Shown here piece by piece: positions 63,219 through 64,000 of a stretch of DNA of 64,000 nt. Source of the stretch: Nocardioides sp. SYSU D00065 (GTDB lineage Bacteria > Actinomycetota > Actinomycetes > Propionibacteriales > Nocardioidaceae); NCBI RefSeq assembly GCF_017916425.1, contig NZ_JAFMSX010000001.1, positions 1,648,437 to 1,712,436 of the forward strand. The letters are read 5' to 3'. A program made the position numbers and the translations under genes. Position 1 is the stretch's first letter; each line of letters begins with the position of its first letter. The notes beneath the pieces were generated by a model. It made no database searches. It was not told where the DNA came from and saw only the letters and a program-made list of their open reading frames with translations.

Positions 63219-63854
63219 ATGGTCATCCGCATCGCGCTGGTCAACGACGACGAGGTCGTCGTGCGCGGTCTCGAGGCGATGATGCGCAGCTACACCCACC
63301 GCGTGGAGGTGGTCCCCCTCGTCTCCGGGACGCCCCTCGGCCAGCCGGTCGACGTGGCGCTCTACGACACGTTCGGGATGGGGCTGGCCAACGACTCGGC
63401 GGTGCGCCGGCTCGTCGAGGACCCGAAGGTGCGCCGGGTCGCGGTGTACACGTGGAACTTCCAGCCGTGGCTGACCCGCGACACGCTCGAGCAGGGGGTG
63501 CGCGGCTACCTGTCCAAGAGCCTGCCCGCGGCCCGCCTCGTCGACGCGCTGGCCGCGATCTCCGCCGGCGAGGTCGTCGTCTCGCCCTCGCGCGGGCGGT
63601 CCTCGCTCGTCGGCGGCGACTGGCCCGGCCGGGAGGAGGGGCTGACCGCCCGCGAGGCCGAGGTGCTGTCGCTGATCACGATGGGGCTGAGCAACCAGGA
63701 GATCGCCGAGCGCACCCTGCTCTCCCTCAACTCGATCAAGTCCTACATCCGCTCGGCGTACCGCAAGATCGACGTGGACTCGCGCTCGAAGGCGGTCCTG
63801 TGGGGCGTCGAGCACGGGATGCGCGCCGACGGCGTACGCCGCTCCGCCGACTGA
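63219..63854 (+). CDS. NarL/LuxR-type response regulator
   Basis: A 211-residue regulator. The receiver (about residues 2-115) keeps the acidic pair NDDE, a candidate phospho-aspartate in VALYDTFGMG (about D50), and the lysine of YLSKSLPAARL, though the region after the aspartate lacks the usual M-P turn. The LuxR DNA-binding domain is GLTAREAEVLSLITMGLSNQEIAERTLLSLNSIKSYIRSAYRKIDV (about residues 145-190). It is divergent from, and probably controls, the FtsX-type ABC operon. No kinase is nearby. Confidence 0.9.
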   Translation: MVIRIALVNDDEVVVRGLEAMMRSYTHRVEVVPLVSGTPLGQPVDVALYDTFGMGLANDSAVRRLVEDPKVRRVAVYTWNFQPWLTRDTLEQGVRGYLSKSLPAARLVDALAAISAGEVVVSPSRGRSSLVGGDWPGREEGLTAREAEVLSLITMGLSNQEIAERTLLSLNSIKSYIRSAYRKIDVDSRSKAVLWGVEHGMRADGVRRSAD

Positions 63855-64000
63855 CCGGCCTCCGGCCCGCGCCCGCGTCCGGCGGTGCTGGGGTCCGGCC
63901 TTGCGTGTTGCGATCCCCGGCTAGCTGTACTGATCGGGCACGTTGGTCGAGATCGTGTGACGACACGATCTGAATGAGCTTGGAAGGCGAAGACCTCCGG
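63855..64000. other. End of window: lower-G+C non-coding stretch with a hairpin and a fragment of the dispersed repeat
   Basis: From about 63910 the base composition falls visibly below that of the window. GATCCCCGGCTAGC (63912-63925) resembles the outer palindrome of the dispersed repeat. A perfect nine-base-pair hairpin (AGATCGTGT, GACG loop, complement) lies at 63950-63971. The sequence then continues out of the window. It may be the edge of a mobile element, but no terminal repeat or transposase is visible. Confidence 0.4.

Overview
The window is about 72% G+C by eye, densely coded on both strands, and carries an actinobacterial gene set: a MerR-controlled fadAB pair, a binding-protein-dependent sugar importer with a LacI regulator, WXG-type proteins, OmpR- and NarL-type regulators and ECF-type promoter motifs. 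Gene content and style point to the family Nocardioidaceae, most likely Nocardioides; that is inference, because there is no rRNA or other marker here. No rRNA, tRNA, CRISPR array or complete insertion sequence was seen.

Layout. 1-1100: end of an ABC exporter (permease, ATPase). 1289-9586: beta-oxidation genes fadB and fadA with a divergent MerR regulator, then a CPA1 antiporter, an SDR-like protein, a CPBP protease and a YbdK-type carboxylate-amine ligase. 9665-12591: a luciferase-like oxidoreductase and an RhlE-type RNA helicase, each behind an ECF-type (sigma-R/SigH-like) promoter motif. 12592-19595: a complete beta-glucoside (cellobiose-type) uptake locus: binding protein, two permeases, GH1 glucosidase and LacI regulator in one operon, a divergent importer ATPase, and two matching operators between them. 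19602-27785: an EthA-like Baeyer-Villiger monooxygenase, an MFS transporter, an AMACR-type CoA transferase, padR-fadH and a FabH-like ketoacyl synthase. 27817-29008: two small proteins and one secreted repeat protein. 29103-31853: an overlapping three-gene operon with a WXG-plus-C39-like cysteine peptidase protein and a lipoprotein, the best candidate here for a little-described secretion or toxin-type system. 31932-38650: a surface-glycan block (UDP-glucose dehydrogenase, three GT2 proteins, a sulfotransferase).

38855-44008: a GH1 protein whose catalytic nucleophile is replaced by alanine, a pirin, and a 1,011-residue secreted amidase. 44140-47923: an alkyl-DHAP-synthase-like flavoprotein, a TetR regulator and glycerol-3-phosphate dehydrogenase, the same trio as in mycobacteria. 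48097-54254: glmS, two small genes, yceI behind a sigma-R-type promoter, a DeaD-type helicase and a double GNAT protein. 54426-56126: two tandem OmpR-type regulators without a kinase. 56142-63854: a MacB/FtsX-type ABC system of two ATPases and two very large permeases, with a divergent NarL-type regulator.

Palindromic DNA is a theme of the intergenic spaces: a dispersed three-hairpin repeat in three copies, an exact 72-bp tandem array of hairpins between convergent genes, two lone long palindromes of 72 and 76 bp, and several perfect hairpins at gene ends, mostly convergent, that look like factor-independent terminators without U-tracts. Very long open frames opposite several genes are antisense shadows of high G+C coding sequence and are left out.
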